Shown here: positions 1 through 12,186 of the stretch, one piece after another
Layout of the letters: the number at the start of each line of letters is the position of its first letter
Numbering within the stretch: the stretch's first letter is position 1
Assembly (NCBI RefSeq): GCF_030272615.1
Contig: NC_081415.1
Span: 191,670,270 to 191,734,269, forward strand
Length of the DNA: 64,000 nt
Source: Cryptomeria japonica
Taxonomy: Eukaryota > Streptophyta > Pinopsida > Cupressales > Cupressaceae
Reading direction: 5' to 3'
Program-made: the position numbers and the translations under genes
Notes under the pieces: model-generated
Databases searched by the model: none
What the model saw: only the letters and a program-made list of their open reading frames with translations
Told to the model about the DNA's origin: nothing

Positions 1-111
1 TGTGATGTCGGGCATGTAGAAACCAATTGTCGGTGACTTTCTAGTTGGTTGCCAGATGGTTGCCATCAATGACAACATCAACTATTCTCATAAGAGTGTA
101 GAATGCCAACA
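1..111 (-). repeat. Element B 3' LTR (fragment cut by window edge)
   Basis: Nearly the same as the end of the B 5' LTR at about 26551-26648, apart from a short duplicated TTGCCA stretch near 49-62. It ends CCAACA at 111, which on the minus strand is the usual TGTTGG LTR start. The rest of this LTR lies left of the window. Confidence 0.85.
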
Positions 112-129
112 ATCTCCCCCTTTGGCATT
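112..129 (-). other. Polypurine tract of element B
   Basis: On the minus strand this reads AATGCCAAAGGGGGAGAT and directly abuts the LTR, as expected for the plus-strand primer. A second, similar tract (TTGATGTCAAAGGGGGAG) lies at 243-260, upstream in the element's sense. Confidence 0.8.
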
Positions 130-294
130 GATGGCAACACTCATGAGAAAAATCAAAACTATTATCCAAAATCTGAAATCCAAAAAGATGTGCTCCCCTT
201 GAGCAAGTGATCTCCTTTGTACATGCATTTTTCTCTCCACTACTCCCCCTTTGACATCAATGACAAAGGATGTCATCAAAAGATTACAAAAATG

Positions 295-3200
295 CTACCT
301 CAAGGTTTGTAACCGGTTGGTTACAATCTGAAAGATGTCCGCCAAAATCATATTCAAACTGTGCATAAATTTGTTGATGTCATCTAAAGTTGTCTCAGTT
401 TGTTGGATCATACCAGTGAGATAGGGCATCTTCTGCTCCGGTGATCGTTCTCCTTGTACTATTGCCTTAAACAATTCAGTTCTCTGAGTAATCAAATTAT
501 CTAGCCTCAGAAAAAGTTTATCTTTTAGTTCCCGGGAATTAGACCTTATCCTTGCCTTCTCTTTCTCAAGTTTTTCTAATTTCTCCTCAAAGACTGCCAT
601 TTCCTGCTCAAAAACTAATATAAGTCTGGATGAACCTATAATATTATCCGCAATGTCATCAATTTCTTTCTGTGTCTTCTTGATCTCCTTATCAATGTCC
701 TCAGTCAAACGGTGAGGTTTACATGCTTCCCTATATAGCTCCTTATACTCCAAAATTGTAGAATTGAGTACCGGTAAAAGTGTATCCACATGATCGGTAC
801 ATTTCTTTATTATGTTTTCAAAGAATGTGTTTTTCACTTTTTCAACTCTCTCCTTTATGATACCCTCATTCACCTTGTCTATAGTTATAACATTATCATA
901 AATGAATTTGGACAATGTGTCCAATTTACCTAAAGAATCCTTAATGTGATCTATGTTACAATTTGGTGCAATCATCTTAAGAATAGGTAAAGTGTTATCA
1001 ATTGCCTTAAAAGCCAATGCATTGCAATCAGTTATCCTCTTTATAGAATCCAAAAGTACCTCTGTGATATTGGTAGGTCTAAATTCACCTGTAGATGTAC
1101 TCGGTTTAGCTGTAGATTTCATTTCAACAGATGTCTGACCAGTTACCTTTAGTATCTCATCTTTATCAGATGTATCCATTTTGCCTTTATTTTTCTCTGG
1201 TGGATCTGTCTGTGTTTGCACTTCAACCTTTAATGGTTTCTCTGATTGTTTCAGTGTCTCTGTAACTATCAGTTTTTCAGTCTCAACATGAACCTCTGCC
1301 TTTGTTTGTTTCTCTAAAAGTTCTACTCTCGGTTTCTCAAATTCAGGTGATCATGTGCTAGTACTTTTGTTCTCTGTGGGTTTTCCAGTCACTATCAGTT
1401 GCTCTATTTGAGTCAGTATCTCAATTTCCTGAGAGTCAATAGTTTGTGTTGATTTCTCTAAAATTTTGCTATTATCAACACTGACTGCCTTAACCTCTAA
1501 ATTATCTTTATCCACAACAATGTTTACCTCTTGAGTATCCACATTCATTGTAAAGAGTATCTCAAACTCAAGGTTAGTATTATCATGTGTTATACCTTCA
1601 GTATCAGTAACCGATGGATCTTCAGAGTGTACCGGTGGTGTATCCAAAGGAGGCGGTGGAAGGTTATCTATAACCTTTATGTTTGGAATACCACCAGCTT
1701 TTCCTTTACCCTTGTCCTTGTCTTTTTCATATACTTTGAATGTCTTTTTAGGTCTACTCTTTTCCTCTTGCTTTTCCTTCTCTACAAAGAATATATCCCA
1801 TTTATCTGCAATCTCTTTTACCCTTCCAGCCATCAGGCTTACTTGTCGGTGTCCACTAACAAATACAAATTGGTTAGCTTCAGAGATAAGTTCATCTATT
1901 TCTTCCTTGGAGTTTACCGGATGAACAGCCAAGAGTGCTTCAACTTTCAATTTCTTATCCAATTCCATCACTGATAGCCTTTTTGCTTCTAGTCTCATGT
2001 AGAGATCATTTGGTATCTCATCAATCACTTCTATCAAAACTTTCTTGTATATATCCAAGTGTAAGACAATGCTTTCCTCAATGGTGTTTCTGTCAGTGTC
2101 ATTTGAAGTGTTATACCATTTTCTTACATTAGACAAATTACCTTCCTCTGTTATCTCATTCAGTAAATCATTCAATGTGGGGTTAATCGATGTCTGTGTC
2201 TTCTTAGGTGTAAGTTTCTTCTTTGGTTCCCTAACTATCTATTGTTTCTTCCTTAGTAACCTAGTTTTCTTAGGTGAAGGAGAGGGTACCGGTGAGAGTT
2301 TTCTCTTCCTTTCTACTCTTTTAAACTTGGTTGCCTTATCACTGTTAGTGTCGGAAGATGTTACAACCGGTGAAACATGTGCTTCAGATTGTAGTCCTTC
2401 AAGTTCACTTGCCGATATACCACTGATGTTCATGACATTTTCTTTGATTTCCTTTACCTTCTTGGAGGCATCTCTAATGAATTTTCTCTTCACTTAGTCC
2501 TTTTCTGCATAGATACTTTACTCTCTATGGTTTCTACATTTCCAAAGAATTCCTCAAATGGCTCCCTTGGTGCATCAAGTAGAGCTTTAGCATAAGTTTC
2601 CAAAATAGATAGGTCTACCTTGTATCCCATCCACGTAACCCAAATAGTTCTATGACTTGCTACTTCCATCCAAGTTTCATCTCTCTTAATAACAAAGCAG
2701 ATTTCCTTGTCATATTCATCAACTATGCTTTGTGGTAGTCTCTCTCTTGCTCTCATCTTAGATTGGAATGTTTTGAAATAGTCTGTAATGTTCTTAACAC
2801 TATCAGTGCCCATACCGGTGAAAGCATCTTGTATATGTTTTCCTATCGGGATGTCATAACCAAAATCCTTGTGACGTATGTTGGGTATCTCCATGGTAAA
2901 GTACAGCATCAGACATACCAGAAGGTTTCCAAAACGGAAAGTACCTTTTGTTGTCTCCCTTAATCTTCTTCAGGTTGTCAATTAATTCATCTTTAAGCCA
3001 TTCACATACATCAATCTTAGCATTATTGTGTACCATCTCATATGCACTGTGAATACATAGGCTAGAAATAGAATTTAGTCTATTTGCATGAGTAGCTTTG
3101 TAACCTAGTACCATACTCACATATCTTACATTTATGTCCTTAACATCATTTACTCTAAGTGACCTTTTATCAGATGTTTCTCCAGTTAAATCCATAACAC

Positions 3201-3299
3201 CTCTATTAGGAATTTTCTTGGTTTTATCAGGTCTACTATCGGTTGAAGGTAAACCAGTAACTGCCTTAATTGCTTCTCTGGTTATTTCGCAAACTGATT
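295..3299 (-). pseudogene. Element B ORF2, C-terminal ~1,000 codons (split by element A)
   Basis: This is the 3' part of B's second ORF; the 5' part is at 24028-24362. It starts in a segment with a VTGLPSTDSRP motif, a KTKKIPNRGVMDLTG block and a helical region, then passes to YFTMEIPN and IWVTWMGYKVD segments (about 2500-2900). A basic Ser/Pro/Lys linker follows (about 2239-2330), then an acidic Pro-rich stretch (about 1600-1750), then long predicted coiled coils (295-1200) ending TNRLQTLR and a TAG at 295. Frameshifts near 2890 and 2490 and internal stops break it. No signal peptide or membrane segment is evident, so an envelope role is not supported. The N-terminal part may be distantly related to plant transposon-associated protein families; function unknown. 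Confidence 0.7.
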
Positions 3300-3304
3300 C
3301 TAAC
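3300..3304. repeat. Target site duplication of element A (left copy)
   Basis: CTAAC here is identical to CTAAC at 24023-24027 on the other side of A. This shows one insertion event into B's ORF2. Confidence 0.9.
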
Positions 3305-3317
3305 TATTAGGTCCCAG

Positions 3318-3350
3318 AGACAACTGAGAGGGGGGGTGAATCAGTTGTCT
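3318..3350 (-). other. G-run hairpin near the U5 end of the A 3' LTR
   Basis: Perfect 10-base inverted repeat AGACAACTGA...TCAGTTGTCT around a loop containing seven G on plus (seven C in element RNA sense). It lies next to the LTR terminus that adjoins the PBS in the 5' copy. Equivalent hairpins occur in other LTRs of the window with different stem sequences. Confidence 0.8.
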
Positions 3351-3884
3351 ATGAATTTCATACCAAACATTACTTAACCAAACTTAATTCTTAATACCGG
3401 TAAACCAAACTTTATGTCGATAAATAGGTTTGACAGTTAATTGCAGTATCGGTAAAGTTTAATGCATGAAACAGAAAGGCAAATAACATCCACAACACAT
3501 AACATAGATATTTGTACATGGAAACCCTATAAGGAGAAAAACCACGGTGGGAAACCTTACCCACAATCAGATGATACTACTGCATATAGTATGTGTGTAC
3601 AATATGGAGTCTGCACATGCAGGAAAGCCAACTACCTAGAGTTCACTGCTCAATCACAAAATGGGAGTCACACTGACTACAATTGGATGGTTAAATCCAA
3701 TGATAATGTATTGCTCAAAATAGCATCTTCATATGTTGGATTCAATACCGGTTAAGCCCTGATTTTCCTTCTTCAAAAGCCTCCTTGATTCTTGAATGAT
3801 GTCTACGTGTATAGCTCTTCTTATATTCTCATATACCTTATTATATCCTTCCACTATTACTTTAATCTCACAAATGAGATCTTA

Positions 3885-3892
3885 CATATATA
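3885..3892 (-). promoter_or_regulatory. TATA-like box in the A LTR
   Basis: The minus strand reads TATATATG inside the LTR, and the same box is kept in the 5' LTR at 23555-23562. The related solo LTR at 35149 has TATAAAT at 35616-35622 in the equivalent place. Position is consistent with a U3/R boundary. No transcript data, so the promoter role is inferred. Confidence 0.45.
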
Positions 3893-4352
3893 CCAAAACC
3901 TAAGACCAAATGAGTAGGTCGGCTCACTAAATATATTACAATAAAATCAATTACAAATGAATCAATATGTGATGCATCATGTTGGATCAATGCATTTACA
4001 AAAATAACAAATCATCTTCATAACATGTTGTGCTGATCTGGAATGTATAATGCTTGCCGGTGCATAACCCAGACCTATTTACTGGTAACAACAAATATGC
4101 AAACCCGATTGGATCAATGACCAAATCTCCAAACAAAGTGCCCAAACAATGTCTTCGACATAACCAAGTAATCTCCAAGTCATTCCCAGTGTCGGTGAAC
4201 AATATAACTTGTCAGTGAACCAGATACCGATGACTGTGCATAAATCACTAAACATGTCGGTGAACATAACCAAGAATCTCCAAGTGCTGATAAGTGTTAA
4301 CAAGTGTTGACATAAATGACAAAACCAGTGCAACACATCCAAAATACCAACA

Positions 4353-4370
4353 ATCTCCCCCTTTGGCATT
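4353..4370 (-). other. Polypurine tract of element A, with an upstream twin
   Basis: On minus, AATGCCAAAGGGGGAGAT abuts the 3' LTR. A second tract, TTGATGTCAAAGGGGGAG, is at 4552-4569, about 180 bases upstream in element sense. The same pair is found in elements B and C. Confidence 0.8.
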
Positions 4371-4729
4371 GATGGCAAAACAAGATGGAAAAACCATCTA
4401 AGTGCAAAACAAGAAATGCCAAAAACCAAAAACCAACAATCGCCAAAAGAGATCGTTAACCAGAGATCAAAATATAAATACAGAGAGTAACAATCTCTCC
4501 CCCAATGAATAATATCTCTCCAAACGATGATGTGTTTTTCCATAGATATCTCTCCCCCTTTGACATCAAATGCCAAAGCAATACAAAAACCAAATTCAAA
4601 TATTTCATAGAACAAAATACCAACTTATCAATTTATCCAACTACTCCCCTTGAGAAGTAGCTCTCCTCATCAAAGCTGGAAAAAAGATTTTTCTATTAAT
4701 TATGTCAGTTGATGACAAACATCAACTGT

Positions 4730-5872
4730 CTAAGTCTCTACCGGTGGGGGTATAACCCCAAGCTGCTCTCTAAGATATTCAAAAGTTTCCTTAGGAAAAG
4801 GCTTAGTAAAAATATCTACAATCTGCTCTTTAGTATTCACATAAACCAATTTCACTTATTTTGCTTCAACATTCTCTTTCAGAAAATTTAATTTTATAGA
4901 AACATGTTTAGTTTTTGAGTGAAATACCGGATTCTTAGATATATCAATTGCTGCCATATTATCACATTTAATTGTTATAGGTTCTTTGCATTTTACCTTT
5001 ATATCCTTCAACATTTGTTTAATCCATAATACCTGGGTACAATTAGTTGTTGTTGCATTATATTTTGATTTTGTTGTTGATAAAGATGTGCAACTCTATT
5101 TCTTGCTCAACCAAGAAATTAATCTGCTACCAAGAAAGAATGCTCTGTCGGTGGTGCTCTTTATGTCATCTACATCTCCTGCCCAATTTGCATCTGTGTA
5201 TGCACATAAATCAAAATTTTCATCTCTAGGATACCATAAACCAAGATTTGTAGTGTCTTGTAGATACCGAAAAATCCTTTTCACTATTGATTCATGATTT
5301 TCTTTAGGATTACACTAAAATCTTGAAACAATACATACTGCATTCATAATATCAGGTCTTGTTTGTGTCAAATACAGTAAACCTCCTATCATGGATTTGT
5401 ATCTAGTCGAATTGACAGGTGTTGATTCATCCTTCAATGATAGCTTATCAGTTGTAGTCATAGGTGTACTTACCGGTTTAGAGTTTTCCATGCCAAATTT
5501 CTTTAGTAATTCCTTCAAGTACTATGATTGACTTATGAATATACCCTTATCAGTCTATGAAATCTGCAATCCTAATAAGAATTTTATCTCCCCAATCATA
5601 GACATTTCAAATTCGTCCTACATCTTATTAGAAAAGTCTTTACATAACCCTTCTTCTTCTCCAAAAATTATATCATCAACAAAAACTTCTATAACCAAGA
5701 TGTCATCATTCGTCACTTTGAAATATAGATTGTTGTCAGCATTACCTTTAGTGTAACCAATCTTCAAAAGATATTTGCCCAATCTAGCATACCAAGCTCT
5801 AGGAGCTTGCTTTAATCCATATAAAACTTTCCTTAACCTGCAAACCATATCTTTGTCATTAGTTAATGAAAA
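4730..5872 (-). pseudogene. Element A pol, C-terminal half: RT palm and RNase H
   Basis: Copia reverse transcriptase continuing from 10251-10868 across the inserted LTR unit. It opens with DMVCRLRKVLYGLKQAPRAW (the conserved copia RT block). FVDDIIFG follows, where most copia RTs have YVDD; the two aspartates are kept. The GLLYLTQTRPDI and YLQDTTNLGLWYP segments come next, then RNase H with AYTDANWAGD and STTDRAFFLG. The C-terminus is the typical VDIFTKP block and a TAG at 4730. Several stops and frameshifts separate the readable pieces (5896-5618, 5518-5315, 5284-5096). Confidence 0.9.
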
Positions 5873-8800
5873 TGTCATGCCCAAACTTTTGGGCAAAACA
5901 CAACCGACAATTTTTTTTTTTTAAGCACTTAATTACATGCATTCATTTACTTAAATAGTTGTGACAACTTAACAGTTTGTTCTAAACAGAATCTTAATTG
6001 ATATTAAATACTAACATAACAATTATGACAACTTCTATTATCAAGCAGAGCAAATAATTTTCATGAGGGTGTTATTAAGTTCTCTCGAAAGTTCCTTTCA
6101 TTTCAGTTGCACTTTTTAGTACTTATTTGGATCCATTTCTACTAAACAAACATTAATATAATGACCGGGTTTGATATCAATTATTTACTAAATGTTAACA
6201 CTATTGCTATTTCATTTCATTAATATTGCCTAATTGAGTAGATACAATTAAGGTGCCAAACATCATTAAGTTAATTAAATTGTCTGATGAAAGACTCCAC
6301 TTGGGATAATAAGGTACGCCTGACTTAGTCCCTTAATTTTTTTATAGAGAAATTTTATTACAATATCCTCTTAAATTATTTATTTTACTATATTGAATCA
6401 TTTTGTTTAATTATAAAAATAAAACCATTTTGATCTCTAAAATGAATTAGAATAATTTAAATCAAGCTTATATATTACTTTTTCCAACATCAACTATTTA
6501 ATCTTTTGCTTCTATTAATCACATTACCCCTTGCTTTAATTTCAACCGATTGAACTTCTAAACTATGTTTATCCAAATATGAGAATAATAATGTTGTAGA
6601 ATATTTCATTATATTTTCCATTAAAAATCCCCTAAAAGGTTAACCTCCAAAATTAATTAGAATTTTAAGCATTTATTTATTTATTTTTAAATATGCCCTC
6701 TTGACTATTTAAACATTTATAAAATATAAACACCTAATAAAATAATTAACTCTTCAATTTGTCCTATGCATTATATATAAATGCACATTTAACATTGATA
6801 AAAAAGGAATTAAGGTTGGTATATAAACTAATTAAATTCAGGACAATTTTTTTTTTTTTTTTTTTCACTTCCATAATTTTAAACTATATACATATATATA
6901 TATATATAAAATACACATATGATTACATATATATCTATCTAATATACACTTATATATTTAAAGTGAGGTTTATCCCCCTTTTAGTTAAACATACCTAAAT
7001 TTACCATGATACCCATAAACCTCAATTCTATTTTAATCATTACAAAAAGCCTCTTTTATTTTTTTTATTTTTTTTTTATAGATTTTTTTTTTTTTAAAGA
7101 TTTTGTTTTGTAATAATATTTTTTTATAAAATAAAGTTTTAAATAGTATTTTTTTTTTTGCTTTATTTAAAAAGTGCAATTATATATTTTGATATATGAA
7201 TATGTTGGTTTAAAATTTATTTTTGTTTAAATCTGAGAAATGATTTTTTTTAAATATTCAATATAGGCATGAAAAGATGTTTATATATATGTGGTGTCTA
7301 GGACAAAAGCTTTCTGTGAAAAATATAAAAGCTGAAACATATTTAGTAGATTGGATAATATCTACAGATTTGAATCATTGCATTGATTTCCTTTTTATCA
7401 AAATCCTAGTTGCTAAAAGAAATAGATAGGTTATTTAAATATTGATTTACTATCGACAAAAATATAGTAAAAAGCATAATTAAATCAGTTAGAATAGCAA
7501 CTTTAGAATTTTTATTTATTTCATTTAATCTGTTTAACTATAGATTTTATTCTCTGTAACTGAACAAATGACAGTATTTAATAATTTTAACAGCAACTAT
7601 ATAAATGTCCAATTTAATAAATTTAACAGCAACTAGATAAATCTAGACTAAAATAAAACTTTAGAAATGACTATAATAAATCTGTTTTTTATTTTATTTT
7701 CTGCAATAAACAAAATGATAGATTTAAATAAAGCTAAATATGACATTTCCATGTATAGATCTAAATTTTAGATTTTATTTTATTTTCCAACCCACTACAT
7801 GCAGGTAGATCTTTTCCATTTCTTTTCTAATATCTTGATTTTAAATGCATAAAGGGAATGAATACATTTCTTTCTTTTCAAAGCATCCTATACACAACAA
7901 ATATTTATTTCAAAACTAAAAAACCAGAAATAATCATTTATTTTCTGCAATATAACATAAATAAATATCACATATCTTTAAAACATATTCCCAAGTCTTT
8001 ATTGTCATTTTACAAATAGGTCTCTCATTTCAAATAGATGAGGACTTTCAAAGAATATTAATTACATTTACAAAAAAAATTTGAAACAATTAACTCCAGC
8101 CATATCTACATGTCCTAATATTTTCTTCTAACAACCTACAAATAAAACAAAGAGATGACCATGGAGTGCTCACCTCCCAGCCTAGGCTAACTAGTAGCCA
8201 CCCCCAAGCTCAGAGAACCAAGCCCTAGATAGGTAACAAGCATGCAAAACAGAAGACAGAATACTCACAAACTCAAAACACACTCCCAACCCGGGCTACA
8301 CTACACCACACATTTGTGATGTCCTTACAAGGGTGGTAGTGGACCAAGTACCCTGAGGAGACTGCAAGTATGGAAAAACAAATAGCCACCTCATGGAAAA
8401 CTAAAGCATATAGCCACCTCATGGCAACCAAAATACATCAATTATAACATAATCAGCCCTTTATTCCTTATGCCCCCCAAGGCATTCATGCCTTATTTCC
8501 CTCCTTATGACCCCCAATGCATAAACAAGCCATACAACAAGGGTCACACAAATTCCCTTGTGATCGCTCTCATAACGAGAGTCTCTCACTCGAGGGCTGT
8601 CACTTCTACCACCCACAAGATCCTCCTCTCTCCCAAGAGTAGGAGATCTTGATTACTCCCAAACACACATACAAAGTATAAAACAATTTACCAAATAAAT
8701 TTCCAAGAGAGCATGCACGAAAACAAATCTTTTTCACAAACATTACTTACAAACACATGCAATAAGAAATCCATTATATGATAATTACGACCAACCTTAA

Positions 8801-10250
8801 TCTACCCAAAAGGTAGTATAGTTTGGTTGAGGATGAGTGGCCCAATTCCACGGTTCTTCTCTTTCTACCCTTAGCTAAAATTCTCCAACCAAAAATCCTA
8901 TCTTTTTTTTTCTTTACAAAATTATTTTGTCTCCAAAAATGGAGAGTGGGTGATTACCCTCAAATTTTCCAATTCTTGCTTAAGAAGCTCATTCTCTGAG
9001 TTCTCACAAGTTTTTAAAAACCAAAAAGGAAAGTAAGGTAGAATGGGAAAAAGACTCATTCAAAAAGGAAAGTTTACAACTAAGATCAATCTTCAAATTT
9101 CAATTTTCGCACAACTCAAAAAAGCCAAATTTTAAAGTGTCAAAAAGGTCACTTAAAAGTAGAAACTTGCCTAAAATTACCCCTAACCCCTAGGTATACC
9201 TTATGGGCTTTAGGAAACCCTATTAAACTACCCCTAGGTGTTCATTTAACCCATTTTAAACCCCTCTGAAGTTTATTTTCGGGTCAAACATATGTTGACC
9301 TCTCCAAAGATTCCTTTCCCAAGGTATTTATGACAACACGTTATATTATTTGAAAAGCTATAGTTGAACACTTTCCCGCCAAGAGACAAAAATAAAACAT
9401 TTAAACTTAAATCCACACATGTCAAGTGACACAAATAAAACACTTTTACAATTTAAAACATGAAATCGTCTCTTGTGGGTTTTACACATTAAATTTAAAT
9501 GACACTTAACACTCATGCAGCATACACTGTTACGAATAAAATACAACACAAATGGGGTGTTGTCTCTCCAAATAGACAACCCCTGGCTTACGAACATACA
9601 TAAGTTTAGGTTTGGTTCTCCGTAATATTTCCATGGTCACATGGATAATTCCTGCGCAACTCAATTCACACATTAGTACTTCCAAGTAATCTCATATAAT
9701 ATAAAACACATGAATAATAATGCACTACAACACTCTTCATACAACATACATTTATCAATCAATACATCTTTCATCCAAATAACTCCTCATAACAATTATC
9801 ATCATTCACATAATTTTGATCCATACATTAAAATATGCATTCCTATTTCTATCATCATAGTAAAGTCCTGCAAATCTAATAATGACATACTTCCTCTCAA
9901 ATTTATCCTGTTCTAGAATCATATAGAGTTTTGTATTTATAAAGCATATAAATGAAGCATCCACATTCATCAATGTTACCCAATCACAAAATCATATAAG
10001 TTCTACATCCAGACATAGCTGACATACGTTAAATCAAGATTATCCAATCAATGGGTCTTTTAGGATTTCAACTTCATAACACATCAAAAGTACACCACTA
10101 GGTGCGATAACTCTATAACTTGGTTCAATTATTTTTCTCACAAACCTATATGCCTAACACAGCCCATTCTATTGAATTATAAAGCATTTATTAATAGGTC
10201 AAACATGGTCAACTAAGTAAATCAAAGCTTGGTTTGGGGAAGGCCTTACA
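5873..10250 (+). mobile_element. 4.4 kb LTR-like unit, probable solo LTR of a large-LTR element
   Basis: Starts TGTCATGCCC and ends GGCCTTACA, flanked by perfect GAAAA duplications (5868-5872 and 10251-10255), precisely inside A's RT. The TG...CA ends and 5 bp duplication are typical of LTR integrase products. I found no internal copy of either end, no PBS next to an inner LTR and no ORF of note, so a solo LTR is the simplest reading. A non-autonomous element with diverged LTRs is the alternative. Contents: an 18-base palindrome at 5878-5895 (TGCCCAAA / TTTGGGCA), poly-T runs (6846-6866, 7060-7160), an AT microsatellite near 6889-6908, very AT-rich sequence to about 8100 and more mixed sequence after that. 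Plus orientation is a guess from the TGTCATGCCC start. Confidence 0.75.
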
Positions 10251-10868
10251 GAAAATCCATCAGGTTGTTCAATGTAAACTTCCTCTTCAAGATCACCATT
10301 CAGAAATGCACATTTAACATCCATTTGATATACTTTATAGTTCTTGTGTGCTGCAAAAGCTAAGAATAATATGACTGCCTCAATTCTAGCTATCGGTGCA
10401 AAGGTTTCATTATAATCAATTCCTTCTTTCTATGAATATTTGTTACACACTAATCTTGCTTTGTTTCTGATTACCTTACAACCTTCATTGAGTTTATTTC
10501 TAAATACCCATTTAGTTCCAATTACATTTTTGTCTTTAGGTCGGGGAACCAATGTCCATGTGTTATTCTTTTCAATTTGTTCCAATTCATCTTCCATAGC
10601 TTTAATCCAATGTTTATCTTCACATGCCTCATTAACTGATGTTGGTTCAATTTAAAAAATTAAACATACCTCTTCATTTGTCAATCTTCCTCCAGGCATA
10701 ACACCTTGATACTTGTTCCCAATTATCTTATTTTCAGAGTGATTCGGTCTTACATACCGGGGTGTTTTTACTTGTTGATCTTCAGTCACTGTGGAATTTT
10801 CAGATGATGCCAGTGTGACTGGATCAACATTTTGTACTGGTCTACTCATTGTAGGTTCATTTGATATT
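10251..10868 (-). pseudogene. Element A pol, central part: INT-RT linker and RT N-terminus
   Basis: Reads from NEACEDKHWIKAMEDE through WTLVPRPKDKNVIGTKWVF, ARLVCNKYS, IDYNETFAPIARIEA and QMDVKCAFLNGDLEEEV to EQPDGF, where the 4.4 kb LTR unit cuts it. These are the ordered N-terminal blocks of copia reverse transcriptase. It includes the first catalytic Asp in the MDVKCAFLNG block (consensus MDVKTAFLNG). The linker (10849-10652) is the usual variable, charged segment between integrase and RT. A stop near 10654 and at least one more internal stop are present. Confidence 0.9.
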
Positions 10869-10873
10869 ATCTC
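10869..10873. repeat. Target site duplication of element E (left copy)
   Basis: ATCTC, identical to 20554-20558 on the far side of element E. Confidence 0.92.
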
Positions 10874-12167
10874 TGTAGCATAGGAAATAGGAAATCATCA
10901 CAAACAATATAAAAATGCTAATCATTAGCTCAATCATGAAAACTAAATGTAATGATCTATCCTAAAACACACTCAATAAAGACATGAAGATAAAACACTC
11001 AAAAATAAATACTATGCAAACCAAATGTGGATATGAATGCTTCCTTCATGCAGCTCCATTGTTCTTCTTTCCTCTTCAAATAGTTTGGTTGTGAATCTCA
11101 CCTACAAGTGCACACACATGATTGAAAGCAAGTAGACAATATAATTGATCAAGAGTACTTGAAATGTGATTGATTAGAAATTCGATAGTCTGATTAGGGG
11201 CATTATTAGGGATTTGATTGAAGAAATTCATCCAATTTATAGAGAAATTGGAGAAAAAGATCAAATTAGCATGACATGGATATTAGAAGCAATTGATTTC
11301 AAAATGGCAAAATTTAGTGAAAAGAAGAAGGTTATGACACCTTCTATGTCATGAATTATGACATATTGCCAATGTAAAGCTTAGAGAACTAGAACCTTAT
11401 GATATCTTGCTATGTCAAGAGTATGATGCACGAAGCACAAAAATAGGGAAAACTAGAGACAAGTTAATTAGGTGGAAATTAAAATTAGGAAATTAGAAAA
11501 TAGGTGGAAATTAGGAAATAGGAAAATTAGAAATGATGGAAAATTAGAAAATTAGGTAAATTAATTAATAATTTCTCATTTATTAATTAATTCACAAAAA
11601 GAGGAATAAGTTAGCCAATTAAATAAATATTTAATTGCAATGAGAAGACTTAGGATAAATAAATTATTTAACCTAGAGGAAGAAATGACAAATTAGGTTT
11701 TATGAATAAATCATAAAACCCTAGAAGATGAAATTAGGTCTTGATGAAAGACAATTAGGTCTTGACAAAAGATAATTAATGCCGATTCGATCATGATTTT
11801 GAATTGATAAATGACCAATGTTGATAAATGATTTGATTGAGATTGGTTGAAAAAAATCAATGACAAATTGACCAAATTGACATGATTGAAAAGGACAAGG
11901 ATCGATGACAAAATCAATCGCAATATGACAAGATTGACAAGGACAAAGATCGACCCAAAATCATGATTAAAGATTTCTTATCGACAAGACCTAATTCGAA
12001 AGCGAGACAAATGAAGAATGTAGAGGAATGACTCGATGCTCGCAAATGATAAAGACCAAGTGTGTGACATAGGAGAAATGTTAATGCTACGCAAAAACCT
12101 AAAATAAGGCAATGCGCAAATGTTAAAGTATGATTCCGCAAGCGTTGACCATTTTTAGGTGTCTACA
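10874..12167 (-). repeat. Element E 3' LTR
   Basis: 1,294 bases, paired with 19269-20553. TGTAGCATAGG at the plus left end and GGTGTCTACA at the right end. Very high identity by eye to its partner; the main difference is extra GGATAAATA-like sequence near 11655. Confidence 0.93.
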
Positions 12168-12186
12168 TTTTGCCCCTCTTTGAGAC
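12168..12186 (-). other. Candidate polypurine tract of element E
   Basis: On minus, CTCAAAGAGGGGCAAAA runs directly into the LTR start TGTAGACACC. Element H has the similar CTCAAAGACGGGCAAA before its own LTR. Confidence 0.65.

Larger units (their letters stand above)
3305..4352 (-). repeat. Element A 3' LTR
   Basis: Matches 23000-24022 along its length. On plus it starts TATTAGGTCCC (decayed from TGTTAGG) and ends ACCAACA. It contains the AGACAACTGA / TCAGTTGTCT hairpin at 3318-3350, the conserved GGAAACCC/GGGAAAAACC block near 3520-3555 and a TATA-like box at 3885-3892. ORFs seen inside it are accidental. Confidence 0.92.

Noticed and set aside
953-2497. Plus-strand ORFs (61-150 codons) opposite B ORF2
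   Set aside because: Antisense shadows of the minus ORF with its biased codons; no recognisable domains.
295-3299. Envelope-like protein for B ORF2, by analogy with Sirevirus env-like ORFs
   Set aside because: No signal peptide, membrane helix or furin-like site. Coiled coils alone do not support an envelope role.
3462-3755. 97-codon plus ORF (MHETERQ...), repeated at 23130-23423
   Set aside because: It lies in both LTRs of A and is antisense to their R region. Its repetition reflects LTR duplication, not a gene family.
4079-4615. 178-codon minus ORF at the A LTR/PPT junction
   Set aside because: It runs across the 3' LTR and purine tract (FDVKGGE is the translated PPT), has no domain and no relation to A's pol.
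5878-5895. Terminal palindrome suggesting a Helitron 3' hairpin
   Set aside because: No CTRR end or TC start fits, while TG...CA ends and perfect GAAAA duplications show an LTR-type integrase product.
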